The position numbers and the translations under genes are program-made. Source: Aequorivita sp. CIP111184 (GTDB taxonomy: Bacteria; Bacteroidota; Bacteroidia; Flavobacteriales; Flavobacteriaceae). From it: DNA of 64,000 nucleotides. Position 1 is the stretch's first letter; every line of letters starts with the position of its first letter. Where the stretch lies: contig NZ_UEFQ01000019.1 of assembly GCF_900489465.1 (NCBI RefSeq), positions 1 through 64,000 of the forward strand. Reading direction: 5' to 3'. Positions 45,301-54,970 of the stretch are shown here, one piece after another. Below the pieces are notes generated by a model. The model worked only from the letters and a program-made list of their open reading frames with translations, was not told where the DNA came from and ran no database searches.

Positions 45301-45626
45301 TGGATATAAAAAACGCACAAAAAGCAGTTGATAACTGGATACAGGAACATGGCGTTCGCTATTTCAACGAGTTGACCAATATGGCCCAGCTCACGGAAGA
45401 AGTGGGCGAGGTGGCACGAATCATTGCCCGACGTTATGGCGAGCAGAGCGAAAAGGAAAGTGATAAAAACAAAGATTTGGGCGAAGAGCTTGCAGATGTT
45501 ATTTTTGTAGTACTTTGCCTCGCCAATCAAACCGGCATTGATCTGGAGGAAGCTTTCAAAAAAAAGTTGGAGATTAAAACTAAACGTGATCACGATAGGC
45601 ATCACGAAAATAAAAAACTAAAATAA
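45300..45626 (+). CDS. MazG-like nucleotide pyrophosphohydrolase
   Basis: 108 aa, one domain. The metal-binding pattern EEVGEVAR...DLGEELADVIF (EExxE with ExxD) is intact. Enzymes of this size hydrolyse non-canonical nucleoside triphosphates. It is translationally coupled to the DUF3857 gene before it and to the small membrane protein after it. Confidence 0.92.
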   Translation: MDIKNAQKAVDNWIQEHGVRYFNELTNMAQLTEEVGEVARIIARRYGEQSEKESDKNKDLGEELADVIFVVLCLANQTGIDLEEAFKKKLEIKTKRDHDRHHENKKLK

Positions 45627-45869
45627 ATGTTCAAAAGAGTAATAAACACAAAAGGTTTTTGGAAATCTGTCTTTTCTTTGGCCGTTGCTTTCTCTGTGCT
45701 TTTTACATTTATAAAATGGGCAATAGAAGGTTTTGAAATGGCATATTTTACTGAAAGAAATCCAGTGATGCTTATACTTACAATAGTGCTTGCAGGCTTT
45801 GTTTATGGGTTTTTTGTAACCTTTGGAAAGTTTAGAGCTAAGTTGAAAGAAAACGATTCTGGACGATGA
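45627..45869 (+). CDS. Small two-helix membrane protein, DUF-like
   Basis: 80 aa with two membrane helices (about 12-30, SVFSLAVAFSVLFTFIK; about 45-65, VMLILTIVLAGFVYGFF) and a basic C-terminus. I do not recognise a function. It starts directly after the MazG-like stop and its own stop overlaps aroA (ATGA), so it is firmly part of this operon. Confidence 0.85.
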   Translation: MFKRVINTKGFWKSVFSLAVAFSVLFTFIKWAIEGFEMAYFTERNPVMLILTIVLAGFVYGFFVTFGKFRAKLKENDSGR

Positions 45870-47110
45870 AAGTCATTCTCGAACGTGGAGATTTTCCCTT
45901 AAAAAAAGTAAAAATTAACATTGGAGGTTCCAAAAGCGAATCGAACCGTTTGTTAATTCTGCAATCGCACTTTCCGCATATCTCTATTGAAAATCTTTCG
46001 GAAAGTGATGATACCTCCGTACTTCAAAAGGGACTAAAAATAACAAAAGGAACAGTAGACATTCACCATGCAGGAACGGCTATGCGCTTTCTCACTGCTT
46101 ACTTTTCAGCAAAAGAAGGAGCAGAAATAACGCTCACCGGAAGTCAGCGTATGCAGGAAAGACCCATCGGAATTTTGGTAGACGCACTAAGAAAATTAGG
46201 TGCCGATATTGAATATATTAAAAGAGATGGTTTTCCGCCATTAAAAATAAAAGGAAAATCCTTAGAAAAAAATGAAGTAAAAATCAAAGCCAACATCAGC
46301 AGCCAGTATATTTCAGCATTGATGCTTGTAGCGCCCAAGCTCCCAAATGGTCTTAAAATTTCCTTGGAAGGCAAATCTACTTCAGTACCCTATATTGAAA
46401 TGACGCTTTCATTGCTAAAAAGAATTGGAGTAGAAGGAAATTTCAATAAAAATATAATCTCAATTCCTGCCGCAAATAATGTTGAAGAAAATGTCTTGAT
46501 TGTTGAGTCAGATTGGAGCTCGGCATCCTATTTTTATAGTTTGGTTGCTCTTTCAGAAAATTTTGAGATAACTCTCGGAAGCTTTTCAAAAGAAAGTCTG
46601 CAAGGGGATTCTGCTTTAGTACAGATTTATGATTCTTTGGGAGTTGAAACTATTTTTAATATTTCTGATAACACCATTTCACTTTCAAAAAAAAATACAG
46701 AACTCCCAGATTCACTTTTACTCGATTTAACAGACACTCCAGATTTAGCACAAACTATTGCCGTAAGCTGTTTCGGATTGGGCATTGGCTGTAAGTTAAT
46801 GGGTCTTCATACTTTAAAAATTAAAGAAACGGACAGGCTTTTAGCTTTAAAAAATGAATTGGAAAAACTTGGAGCTATGATTCAGGTGGACGAAAATTCA
46901 TTAAATCTTGAAAAAACAATTCATATTTTTGAAAGTAAAACAGTTGAAACCTATCAAGACCACCGTATGGCCATGGCTTTTGCGCCTCTCGCGGTAAAAG
47001 CTAATCTCACTATAAATGATGCCGAAGTAGTTTCAAAATCGTACCCTCGTTTTTGGGAAGATTTGCAAAAAGCAGGCATTAAGTGTGAGTTTGCAGATTC
47101 ATTAAAATAG
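45866..47110 (+). CDS. aroA: 3-phosphoshikimate 1-carboxyvinyltransferase (EPSP synthase)
   Basis: 414 aa. Substrate-binding motifs are seen: GSKSESNRLLIL, HHAGTAMRFLTAY, SSQYISALML, DLTDTPDLAQTIAV and KETDRLLAL. It transfers enolpyruvyl to shikimate-3-phosphate. It is last in the DUF3857 operon, an unexpected host for an aromatic-pathway gene, with a 4-base overlap with the small membrane protein. Confidence 0.95.
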   Translation: MKVILERGDFPLKKVKINIGGSKSESNRLLILQSHFPHISIENLSESDDTSVLQKGLKITKGTVDIHHAGTAMRFLTAYFSAKEGAEITLTGSQRMQERPIGILVDALRKLGADIEYIKRDGFPPLKIKGKSLEKNEVKIKANISSQYISALMLVAPKLPNGLKISLEGKSTSVPYIEMTLSLLKRIGVEGNFNKNIISIPAANNVEENVLIVESDWSSASYFYSLVALSENFEITLGSFSKESLQGDSALVQIYDSLGVETIFNISDNTISLSKKNTELPDSLLLDLTDTPDLAQTIAVSCFGLGIGCKLMGLHTLKIKETDRLLALKNELEKLGAMIQVDENSLNLEKTIHIFESKTVETYQDHRMAMAFAPLAVKANLTINDAEVVSKSYPRFWEDLQKAGIKCEFADSLK

Positions 47111-47181
47111 CTACTGGGTTTTTTTCTTCTAGCTTCTAACACCCAGCAATACACATTTCTAAATAATAAACAGTCATTTAC

Positions 47182-47213
47182 TTGACAACGCCTATTTTGA
47201 GGTTGTATATTTG
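47182..47213 (+). promoter_or_regulatory. queA promoter
   Basis: TTG (47182-47184), 21 bp, TATATTTG (47206-47213): a textbook Bacteroidota promoter 33-39 bp before the start codon. Confidence 0.75.
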
Positions 47214-47251
47214 CACCCTTTTAAAATCTAAAGACGCAACGAATTATGGGA

Positions 47252-48301
47252 ATGAAACTTTCAAATTTCAGCTTTAACCTTCCAGAGGAATTATTAGCCG
47301 AATATCCAGCACCAAACCGCGACGAATCACGCCTGATGGTCCTTAACAGAAAAACCAAAACTATAGAGCACAAAATGTTCAAGGATCTTATTGATTACTT
47401 TGAGGAGGATGATGTGTTGGTGACCAATAATACCAAGGTTTTTCCCGCACGTTTATTTGGGAATAAAGAAAAAACAGGTGCGCGTATCGAAGTTTTCCTT
47501 TTGAGAGAATTAAATTCTGAAACTCGTCTTTGGGACGTTTTGGTTGATCCAGCACGAAAAATAAGAATAGGGAACAAACTGTATTTCGGCGATGATGAAA
47601 CTCTTGTGGCTGAAGTTATAGACAACACTACTTCACGTGGAAGAACACTTCGTTTTCTTTTTGATGGTTCTTATGAAGAATTTAGAAATAAATTGACTGA
47701 GTTGGGTGAAACGCCTCTTCCAAAATATATAAAAAGAGAAGTTGAGCCAGAAGATGCAGACCGTTATCAAACCATTTTCGCAAAGATTGAAGGAGCTGTA
47801 GCTGCCCCAACCGCAGGCTTGCATTTTTCAAAACATCTATTGAAACGCCTTGAAATTAAAGGGGTAAACATTGCTGAAGTTACACTTCACGTAGGTTTGG
47901 GAACTTTCAGCTCTGTTGAGGTTGAAGATCTTTCTAAACACAAAATGGATTCTGAAGAAATGAGTATTCTTCAAGACTCTGTAGATGTTATAAACACAGG
48001 TATAAAACGAAAAAAACGTGTTTGCGCGGTGGGAACAACCGCGATGCGTGCATTAGAGAGTTCAGTATCTTCAAACCATACACTTAATGCATATACGGGG
48101 TGGACAAATAAATTTATTTTCCCTCCTTATGATTTCAGTATCGCAAACGCAATGGTTACCAATTTTCACACTCCAAAATCTACTTTGTTGATGATGGTTT
48201 CCGCCTTTGCAGGTCATGATTTTATAAAGGAAGCATATGCTGAAGCAATAAAAGAAAAATACAGATTTTACACATACGGAGACGCAATGTTGATTATCTA
48301 A
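47252..48301 (+). CDS. queA: S-adenosylmethionine:tRNA ribosyltransferase-isomerase
   Basis: 349 aa from the ATG at 47252 (family start [16 protein letters not shown]); an ATG two codons earlier (47246) is equally possible. Conserved blocks are [19 protein letters not shown] and [17 protein letters not shown]. It makes epoxyqueuosine in tRNA using SAM. It has its own promoter and a terminator. Confidence 0.95.
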   Translation: MKLSNFSFNLPEELLAEYPAPNRDESRLMVLNRKTKTIEHKMFKDLIDYFEEDDVLVTNNTKVFPARLFGNKEKTGARIEVFLLRELNSETRLWDVLVDPARKIRIGNKLYFGDDETLVAEVIDNTTSRGRTLRFLFDGSYEEFRNKLTELGETPLPKYIKREVEPEDADRYQTIFAKIEGAVAAPTAGLHFSKHLLKRLEIKGVNIAEVTLHVGLGTFSSVEVEDLSKHKMDSEEMSILQDSVDVINTGIKRKKRVCAVGTTAMRALESSVSSNHTLNAYTGWTNKFIFPPYDFSIANAMVTNFHTPKSTLLMMVSAFAGHDFIKEAYAEAIKEKYRFYTYGDAMLII

Positions 48302-48321
48302 TAAATAGTACATATATTTTA

Positions 48322-48350
48322 AAAATCCTGATGCTAATCAGGATTTTTTA
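48322..48350 (+). terminator. Terminator after queA
   Basis: AAAATCCTGAT (48322-48332), loop GCTA, ATCAGGATTTT (48337-48347), with the T-run in the 3' arm. Confidence 0.85.
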
Positions 48351-48429
48351 TTTTATAAGCGTTTGGTTTTCAAATGTCAAAATAATAATTTACCTTAGTC
48401 TGTCATTTAAAAATTAATTGGCTGTTTGA

Positions 48430-50085
48430 ATGAAAAAAACTATACTTTTCATTTTTTTTCTTGCTTTTTTTTCTGCCTTTCCACAAGGTGGCGAAGACTA
48501 CCTGCCCGAAAGCTGGAGTCTTAATTTACTTGAACAGCCCAATATTGTTCGTCTTCCAGCTTTAGATTTTGAATTGATAATAGAGCAAGACAGTATTAAC
48601 GATTTAGATAAAAGCATGCCTTGGCGCTATGGAATTGAAAGATCTGTGGCTATAAATATGCAACATGGTGGACTTTGGACTGTTTTGCCCGATGGAGGAA
48701 AAATATGGCAAACAGTTATAAAATCATCGGGAGCATTGAATCTTAGTGTGAATTTTAACGATTACTATTTGCCAAAAGGTTCACGTCTTCAGCTTTACAA
48801 TCAAGATCATACTGATATTACAAATACTTATACTAATTCCCATAATAGAATGGATGGAAGTATAGGTACTTGGTTTGTTGAAGGGGATATCATTTGGGTA
48901 GAATATTATCAGCCTCCAGGAACGCAGGATTCCCCTAAACTTCAAATTAATAGTGTTATTCACGGTTATAGAATGGGAAGGGTAAATGCACTGCTTGGAG
49001 AAAACCGCGGTATAAATGATTCCGGAGAATGCAATTATGACGTAAATTGCCCCATCGGAAATGATTTTGATTCAAAAAAGGATTTAGTTAAAAAGACAGT
49101 TGCATTGTTGAATTTAGGCAATGGATATTTATGCTCTGCTGCCTTAGTGAACAATACTACAAATGACAAAACTCCGTATCTGCTAACCGCAAACCATTGC
49201 TTGGAAAACAGTAACCCCAGTCTTTGGACTATCCGGTTTAACTGGGTAAGCCCTGTCCCGGTTTGTGGAACAGGCGATGAGAGTGGAGATCTGCAGACCA
49301 ATTTTACCATTAGCGGTGCAGAATTAAGAGCAAACAATAGCAAAAGTGACTTTGCGTTGGTAGAACTTTTTGATCCCATCCCAGAGTCTTGGGATGTTGC
49401 TTTTGCTGGTTGGGATAATTCAGACAACAACCCTTTGTATGAAGTGGGAATCCATCATCCTAACGGAGATATTATGAAAATATGTCGTGATGATTCTGGA
49501 ACCCAAAAAATAGATGCCAATGGCACTCAGGTTTGGCTAATTGGCGGTGGATCACACGGTAATGGTAATGGCTGGGAAATAGGTACAACTGAAAGTGGAT
49601 CTTCGGGTTCTCCTTTATTTGATGAAAATGGAAGAATTATTGGACAGCTGTATGCAGGGCAATCTGCCTGTAACGGTTTAGAAAACAACCACGATTATGA
49701 TATTTATGGTAGGTTCGGGGTTTCTTGGAGTACCGGGACAACCCCCGAATCTCGTTTAATGGATTGGTTGGATCCAGCCAATTCGGGACACACTACTGTA
49801 GAAACACTTCAAAATCTTTTGAATACTCCAGATTTTGAACTTCTTGGTGAGCTTAAAATTTATCCAAATCCTGCAAGTACTACCATCACAATTATGAACA
49901 ACAGATATCCGCATTTGTCCTTTCAGATGATTAATGTAATTGGGCAACGTATCCACGCTGGATCATTGGCTAATACTATGAACACCATTGCTGTTGATAA
50001 TCTTGCAGAGGGCGTTTATTTTCTTTATTTATTAGATGAAGACAGTAAAGATAGTATCACAAAAAAAGTAATAATAAAAAAGTAA
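48430..50085 (+). CDS. T9SS-exported trypsin-like serine peptidase
   Basis: 551 aa. Signal peptide (FFLAFFSAFPQ), prodomain, then a chymotrypsin-fold domain with His (LTANHCLEN), Asp (SKSDFALVEL) and Ser (GSSGSPLFDENGR), close to lysyl endopeptidases. The C-terminal about 75 residues are a type A T9SS sorting domain (LKIYPNPASTTITI ... VIIKK). It should be secreted across the outer membrane by T9SS and degrade external protein. Confidence 0.93.
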   Translation: MKKTILFIFFLAFFSAFPQGGEDYLPESWSLNLLEQPNIVRLPALDFELIIEQDSINDLDKSMPWRYGIERSVAINMQHGGLWTVLPDGGKIWQTVIKSSGALNLSVNFNDYYLPKGSRLQLYNQDHTDITNTYTNSHNRMDGSIGTWFVEGDIIWVEYYQPPGTQDSPKLQINSVIHGYRMGRVNALLGENRGINDSGECNYDVNCPIGNDFDSKKDLVKKTVALLNLGNGYLCSAALVNNTTNDKTPYLLTANHCLENSNPSLWTIRFNWVSPVPVCGTGDESGDLQTNFTISGAELRANNSKSDFALVELFDPIPESWDVAFAGWDNSDNNPLYEVGIHHPNGDIMKICRDDSGTQKIDANGTQVWLIGGGSHGNGNGWEIGTTESGSSGSPLFDENGRIIGQLYAGQSACNGLENNHDYDIYGRFGVSWSTGTTPESRLMDWLDPANSGHTTVETLQNLLNTPDFELLGELKIYPNPASTTITIMNNRYPHLSFQMINVIGQRIHAGSLANTMNTIAVDNLAEGVYFLYLLDEDSKDSITKKVIIKK

Positions 50086-50106
50086 ACCATAATTCTATTT
50101 ACTGGT

Positions 50107-50137
50107 AAGCCTCTATTCTGAAAAGGAAGGGGCTTTT
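50107..50137 (+). terminator. Terminator after the T9SS peptidase
   Basis: AAGCCTC (50107-50113) pairs with GGGGCTT (50129-50135, one G-T), then T. It ends 16 bp before the rlmN -7 box. Confidence 0.7.
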
Positions 50138-50152
50138 TACTTTAAATTAAAG

Positions 50153-50160
50153 TAGTTTTG
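50153..50160 (+). promoter_or_regulatory. rlmN -7 element, suggesting a leaderless mRNA
   Basis: TAGTTTTG is a perfect TAnnTTTG and ends 4 bp before the ATG at 50165, so transcription should begin at or next to the start codon. Confidence 0.5.
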
Positions 50161-50164
50161 CAAA

Positions 50165-51205
50165 ATGATTTCAGAAAAAAAAGACATACGGGCACTTTCA
50201 AAAGAAGAACTTCGAAGTTTTTTCGAACGCATTGGCGATAAGGCCTTTCGTGGAACGCAAGTTTACGAATGGCTTTGGAGTAAAGGCAGTCACAGTTTCG
50301 ATGAAATGACAAATCTATCAAAGGAAACACGTGCGCATTTGAACGAAAATTTCGTCATCAATCATATAAAAGTTGATCATCTTCAAAAAAGCGCTGATGG
50401 TACAATAAAAAATGCAGTAAAACTTCACGACGATTTAATTGTTGAATCTGTCTTGATTCCAACAAAAAAAAGGACTACTGCTTGTGTTTCGTCACAAGTG
50501 GGCTGTAGTTTAGATTGTACATTCTGCGCCACTGCAAAGTTGAAAAGAATGCGAAATCTAAACCCTGATGAAATTTACGACCAAGTAGTTGCAATAGATA
50601 AAGAAAGTCGCCTTTATCACGACAAGCCGCTCTCAAATATCGTTTTTATGGGAATGGGTGAACCGCTGATGAATTATAAAAACGTTCTGGAATCTATTGA
50701 AAAGATCACATCTGATGAAGGTTTGGGAATGTCACCAAAACGAATTACGGTTTCCACATCTGGAGTGCCAAAAATGATAAAAAAATTGGCTGATGACGAA
50801 GTGAAATTCCATCTTGCCGTATCTCTTCATTCGGCAATTCAAGAAACCCGTGAGCAAATTATGCCCTTTGCAAAAAACTTTACCTTGCCAGATTTGCGTG
50901 AGTCTTTGGAATATTGGTACAGTAAAACGAAGCGTAAAATAACTTACGAATACATCGTTTGGAAAGACATCAATGACAAATGGGTAGATATGGAAGCATT
51001 GGTTACTTTCTGCAAATATGTGCCGTGTAAAGTAAATATTATTGAATACAACCCAATTGACGATGGCCATTTTCAACAAGCTTCTTCAACAGTAATCGAT
51101 GATTATATACAAGCCTTAGAGCACAGTCGAATACCCGTGACGGTTCGCCGAAGCCGTGGAAAAGACATTGACGCTGCTTGCGGGCAGTTGGCTAATAAAC
51201 AATAA
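50165..51205 (+). CDS. rlmN: Dual-specificity 23S rRNA/tRNA adenine C2 methyltransferase
   Basis: 346 aa radical-SAM enzyme. The iron-sulfur motif is CSLDCTFC, preceded by TTACVSSQVG; GMGEPLMNY follows. The catalytic cysteine lies near the C-terminus in DAACGQLANKQ. It methylates A2503 of 23S rRNA and A37 of some tRNAs. It stands alone between two terminators. Confidence 0.96.
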   Translation: MISEKKDIRALSKEELRSFFERIGDKAFRGTQVYEWLWSKGSHSFDEMTNLSKETRAHLNENFVINHIKVDHLQKSADGTIKNAVKLHDDLIVESVLIPTKKRTTACVSSQVGCSLDCTFCATAKLKRMRNLNPDEIYDQVVAIDKESRLYHDKPLSNIVFMGMGEPLMNYKNVLESIEKITSDEGLGMSPKRITVSTSGVPKMIKKLADDEVKFHLAVSLHSAIQETREQIMPFAKNFTLPDLRESLEYWYSKTKRKITYEYIVWKDINDKWVDMEALVTFCKYVPCKVNIIEYNPIDDGHFQQASSTVIDDYIQALEHSRIPVTVRRSRGKDIDAACGQLANKQ

Positions 51206-51232
51206 AAAAGAGCGGCTTTTGGCCGCTCTTTT
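51206..51232. terminator. Bidirectional terminator
   Basis: AAAAGAGCGGC (51206-51216), loop TTTTG, GCCGCTCTTTT (51222-51232). A-run and T-run on the two sides let it serve rlmN and the convergent T9SS gene. Confidence 0.92.
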
Positions 51233-51253
51233 CAATTCAATATAAAAAGTAAA

Positions 51254-52060
51254 TTAGTTTTTTACAATTTTAAAAGACTTGCTTGCACCATCAATAGAAA
51301 CAGTAGCAATGTAAACTCCAGATTGCAATCCAGAAAGCTCAATAGTTTCGTTGCTGTTGTTTAGTTTTTGAGAAACAACTTGTTGTCCCAACATATTGTA
51401 AAGTACAACATTCTCCATTGAAGTATTTGCTGAAAGGCTCAATTGGTTGTTTGCTACAAAATAGTTGAAGCCTTTAAACTCATTAGTTCCAACTGCCAAT
51501 ACACCAGCAACAGTTACATCATCAATAGAAAGAAAATCTTGATCAGTAACATCGTGATGTCTGAAAGCAAGGTAAACAGTCTCACCAGCTAAGCTAGAAA
51601 GATCTAAAGTACGATCGTATTGTGTTCCCAAGTCTGCTGGATCATCATAAACTTCAGTAAAAGTAACAGTAGCAGATTCTAAATCAGCTATGTCGCTGCT
51701 TGTACCTACATAAACGCTGTATTTTTCTAAATCCCAAGAAGCTGCGGCAGCTTGAACTTTCCAAGTTAATTGAACAAGACCAGTTGCAGTTGTCAAATCA
51801 ATTGCAGGAGATACAATCCAGTTGTCTGGAAATAGAGGAGCACCTTGCCAAGATCTTGAGATAATCGAAACTGGAGTTACAGGGTTTCCGCTTCCGTCTT
51901 CAACCACAAAAAGATCAGCAAAAAAGTTTCCATCACCATCTTCGTCATAACGTGTCCAATCTGAAACGTCTTCATCGTTAAAATCGTCTGAGAAGAAAAC
52001 AGTCTGTGCATTCATAGCAAAGCCAGCAAATAATGTGAAAAATAATGTAATTTTTTTCAT
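51254..52060 (-). CDS. T9SS-sorted secreted protein, choice-of-anchor J type
   Basis: 268 aa. Signal peptide (ITLFFTLFAGFAMNAQ), a beta-sandwich typical of cleaved-adhesin or choice-of-anchor J domains (VFFSDDFNDEDVSDWTRYD; DNWIVSPAIDL; VYLAFRHHDV; FLSIDDVTV), then a type A T9SS sorting domain (about 195-268, ending GASKSFKIVKN). It should be attached to or released from the cell surface. No enzyme motif was seen. Confidence 0.9.
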   Translation of the reverse strand: MKKITLFFTLFAGFAMNAQTVFFSDDFNDEDVSDWTRYDEDGDGNFFADLFVVEDGSGNPVTPVSIISRSWQGAPLFPDNWIVSPAIDLTTATGLVQLTWKVQAAAASWDLEKYSVYVGTSSDIADLESATVTFTEVYDDPADLGTQYDRTLDLSSLAGETVYLAFRHHDVTDQDFLSIDDVTVAGVLAVGTNEFKGFNYFVANNQLSLSANTSMENVVLYNMLGQQVVSQKLNNSNETIELSGLQSGVYIATVSIDGASKSFKIVKN

Positions 52061-52372
52061 TGTAATTATTAATTAAGAGATTAAAAATTGATTTTTTCAA
52101 AAATAAGACGACTCCTTTAGAAATATAGGATTTTTAATGATTTTAACGCCTTTTTGAAAATCATCAAAATATTATTGAAATATTAAATTATCTAATTGAT
52201 ATTAACAGCCTTTTTAAAGCATTCTATTTTTTGCCTATCATTGCTTAGTTATTTTATTATACTGCTTTAAAGCGTAATTATTAAAAAATGTTAAATGTGA
52301 AGTTCAGTCTTCAGAAAACAATCAATTCTACTTAGTTCACGCATTAAAACCATCATCCAATTTTAACTATCT
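52061..52372. other. Intergenic region
   Basis: 312 bp between divergent genes, strongly AT-rich. The right end holds the -7 box of the polyprenyl synthase gene. I see no ORF, RNA gene or repeat in the rest. Confidence 0.6.
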
Positions 52373-52375
52373 TTG
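52368..52375 (+). promoter_or_regulatory. -7 element of the polyprenyl synthase gene
   Basis: TATCTTTG, a perfect TAnnTTTG, ends 6 bp before the ATG at 52382. The leader would be only a few bases. Confidence 0.5.
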
Positions 52376-52381
52376 AACCTT

Positions 52382-53359
52382 ATGAAGATAGTTTCTCACA
52401 TCAAACTTCCTATTGAAAAGGAAATGGAGCTTTTTGAAAAAAAGTTCTCTTCTTCCATGTCTTCAAAAGTTTCGCTTTTAAACAGAATTACACATTATGT
52501 AGTTAATCGAAAGGGAAAACAGATGCGCCCCATGTTCGTTTTCCTTATTGCGAAAATGACAGGCGATGGCAAAGTGAATGAGCGAACTTATCGCGGCGCC
52601 TCGGTCATCGAACTTATACACACAGCAACATTGGTTCACGATGACGTTGTAGATGACAGCAACCGCCGCCGTGGTTTCTTTTCCATAAATGCACTTTGGA
52701 AAAATAAAATTGCCGTGCTTGTTGGTGATTATTTATTATCTAAAGGATTGTTGCTTTCTATAGATAACGATGATTTTGATTTACTTAAAATAATTTCCGT
52801 AGCCGTTCGTGAAATGAGCGAAGGTGAGTTACTTCAAATTGAAAAAGCCCGAAGCCTGGATATTACTGAAGATGTTTATTTTGAAATAATACGTCAAAAA
52901 ACAGCAACACTTATTGCTGCTTGCTGTGCAATGGGCGCCCGCTCTGTAATGGCTCCCGATGAAGAAGTTGAAAGAATGCGCAAATTCGGGGAACTTATAG
53001 GAACTGCTTTTCAAATTAAAGATGACCTTTTCGATTACGGAAACGAACACATTGGCAAACCGACGGGTATAGATATTAAGGAGCAGAAAATGACACTACC
53101 TTTAATATATGCACTAAATAATTCTACTTCCGAAGAAAAAAAATGGATCATCAATTCGGTTAAAAACCATAATAAAGACAAACAGCGCGTAAAGGAAGTC
53201 ATCACTTTTGTAAAAGATAACGGCGGCCTGGATTATGCCGTTACAAAAATGAAGGAATTCCAAAAAGAAGCTCTTCGCCTATTGGAAACTTATCCCGCTT
53301 CGCCCTATAAGAAATCTCTAGAGTTGATGGTGAATTATGTTATTGACCGGAAAAAGTAA
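52382..53359 (+). CDS. Polyprenyl diphosphate synthase
   Basis: 325 aa from the ATG at 52382; an upstream in-frame TTG at 52373 falls inside the -7 box. The two Asp-rich motifs are HDDVVDDSNRRRG and QIKDDLFDYG, with GKQMRPMFV near the N-terminus. The bulky residues before the first motif suggest a long-chain product (octaprenyl type) for menaquinone, but chain length cannot be fixed from sequence. Confidence 0.93.
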   Translation: MKIVSHIKLPIEKEMELFEKKFSSSMSSKVSLLNRITHYVVNRKGKQMRPMFVFLIAKMTGDGKVNERTYRGASVIELIHTATLVHDDVVDDSNRRRGFFSINALWKNKIAVLVGDYLLSKGLLLSIDNDDFDLLKIISVAVREMSEGELLQIEKARSLDITEDVYFEIIRQKTATLIAACCAMGARSVMAPDEEVERMRKFGELIGTAFQIKDDLFDYGNEHIGKPTGIDIKEQKMTLPLIYALNNSTSEEKKWIINSVKNHNKDKQRVKEVITFVKDNGGLDYAVTKMKEFQKEALRLLETYPASPYKKSLELMVNYVIDRKK

Positions 53360-53499
53360 ATAAATGAAATTATGAATCCTTGAATTCGTGAGTTTGTTTA
53401 TTCAATTTGAAACTTGAAACAAGAATTTTTTTCTCCTCAGGCAACCATTCTTCAAAAACCTGCGTCTATTAAAATAGAAGCACAAACAGCAAAGCTTGC

Positions 53500-54067
53500 G
53501 TGAAGATAATATCGTTACATAAAAACTATTCAAATTTAATTGAGAAAGCGTCCAACGGCGACCGTCGCGCGCAACACCAATTGTTCGAAATGTTTTCGCC
53601 AAAAATGCTGGGAGTTTGCAGACAATATTTAAAAAACAACGATTTAGCAGAAGAAGTAATGCTTTCTGGATTTTTGAAAATGTTTACCCACTTAAACGAT
53701 TTTAAAAACGAAGGTAGTTTTGAAGGTTGGATTCGCAGGATAATGGTGAACGAAAGTATTTCTCAACTTCGGAAAGACAAAAAGCTGCAATTTATTTCTG
53801 AAACTGAAATAGAGAACACGACCGAACATTCCACTTACATTGAAACCGAGTTGGAAACAGCTGAAATTCAAAAAATGATAGACAGCCTGCCAGACGGTTA
53901 CAAAACAGTTTTTGTGCTTCTATGCAGTTGAAGGTTACAAACACGGTGAAATTGGAGAGTTATTGCAGATAAGCGAAAACACTTCAAAAACACAACTTTT
54001 TAAAGCCCGTAAAATGCTTCAGAACATGGTTAAACAACAAAACAATTTAAGTTATGGCACCTTATAA
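53500..54067 (+). pseudogene. ECF-type RNA polymerase sigma factor, frameshifted
   Basis: A GTG start opens a sigma-70 region 2 (GDRRAQHQLFEMFSPKML; NEGSFEGWIRRIMVNE) and the linker. After YKTVFVLL the frame ends at TGA (53931), but region 4 continues perfectly in another frame from TAT at 53921 (YAVEGYKHGEIGELLQIS ... FKARKML) to TAA at 54067. One extra base in GTGCTTCTATGC explains it. It may be a sequencing error, a real mutation or a shift site. The gene heads a run with a membrane protein and an OMP. Confidence 0.8.
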
Positions 54068-54878
54068 ACTGGAAGACAACATCCGCGAAAAGCTAGAAGC
54101 GAGGGAAATGAAACCTTCCGCAGAGGCGTGGAAAAAATTGGAAGCACAATTGGAGACAAAACAGCCCAAAAAGAAAACTGTTGTTTGGTATTACATTGCC
54201 GCAAGTTTTGTGGGGCTGCTCATTTTGGCTTCGGTTTTCTTTAGTAGAAATAATACTGAAGTGAACAACCAAATAGTGGATGAAAATTCAGAAAAACAAA
54301 ATATTGATGTTGAATCTGAAATTATTCCAAATAATTCTGAAGCTGAAGAAATTGCTTCTGAAACCAATAATTCAGAAAAAATTGAAACGAATGTTTCCAA
54401 AAAGGAAACTGAAAAGAAACAATCAAATTCGGTTCAATTGAAACCACTTCCGCAGAAAAAGTCTGCACTTGACAAAAAGATTGAAAAAACAGATGCCATC
54501 GCTAAAGTTACGAATGAGGAAATGCCACAAGTTGGAAACAAGGAAAAACCAATTAAGTCCGAGCTGTCTTCTGAATCCATAGCAAAACTTAAGGAAGATA
54601 AAATTTTTAACACGAAAGTGGACGAGGTAGTAGCCTCTGTAAAAAAACTTCAAGAGAATAATACAGAAGTATCCACAACCGAAGTGGAGGCACTACTGAA
54701 CAGCGCGCGTCGCGAAATACAGACCCAGCGGATACTAAACAGTCCAAAAGTAGATGCTATGGCGTTGTTGCAGGATGTTGAGTGGGAACTCGAAAAAAGC
54801 TTCCGCGACAAAGTGTTTGACGCCCTTGGGGAAGGTTTTCAAAAAGTGCGCACTGCCGTGAACGAACGGAATGATTAA
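54054..54878 (+). CDS. Membrane protein, possible anti-sigma factor
   Basis: 274 aa. A cytoplasmic N-terminal part (about 1-42), one membrane helix (about 45-62, VVWYYIAASFVGLLILASVFF), then a long Glu/Lys/Asn-rich periplasmic part with little order and a helical end. Its start overlaps the tail of the sigma factor frame by 14 bases. The layout fits an anti-sigma factor, but I do not see a ZAS-type motif; the call rests on context. Confidence 0.8.
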   Translation: MAPYKLEDNIREKLEAREMKPSAEAWKKLEAQLETKQPKKKTVVWYYIAASFVGLLILASVFFSRNNTEVNNQIVDENSEKQNIDVESEIIPNNSEAEEIASETNNSEKIETNVSKKETEKKQSNSVQLKPLPQKKSALDKKIEKTDAIAKVTNEEMPQVGNKEKPIKSELSSESIAKLKEDKIFNTKVDEVVASVKKLQENNTEVSTTEVEALLNSARREIQTQRILNSPKVDAMALLQDVEWELEKSFRDKVFDALGEGFQKVRTAVNERND

Positions 54879-54970
54879 TCAATCAATAATTAATATTACT
54901 GATTCACATACTCACTTATTCACAAATTCATCAATAGTAAAATTCATCATTAATCAAAAATCGAACAGTT

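Noticed and set aside
53402-53602. 66-codon minus-strand ORF before the sigma factor
   Set aside because: It overlaps the sigma factor 5' end and spacer sequence; no motif or conservation signal.
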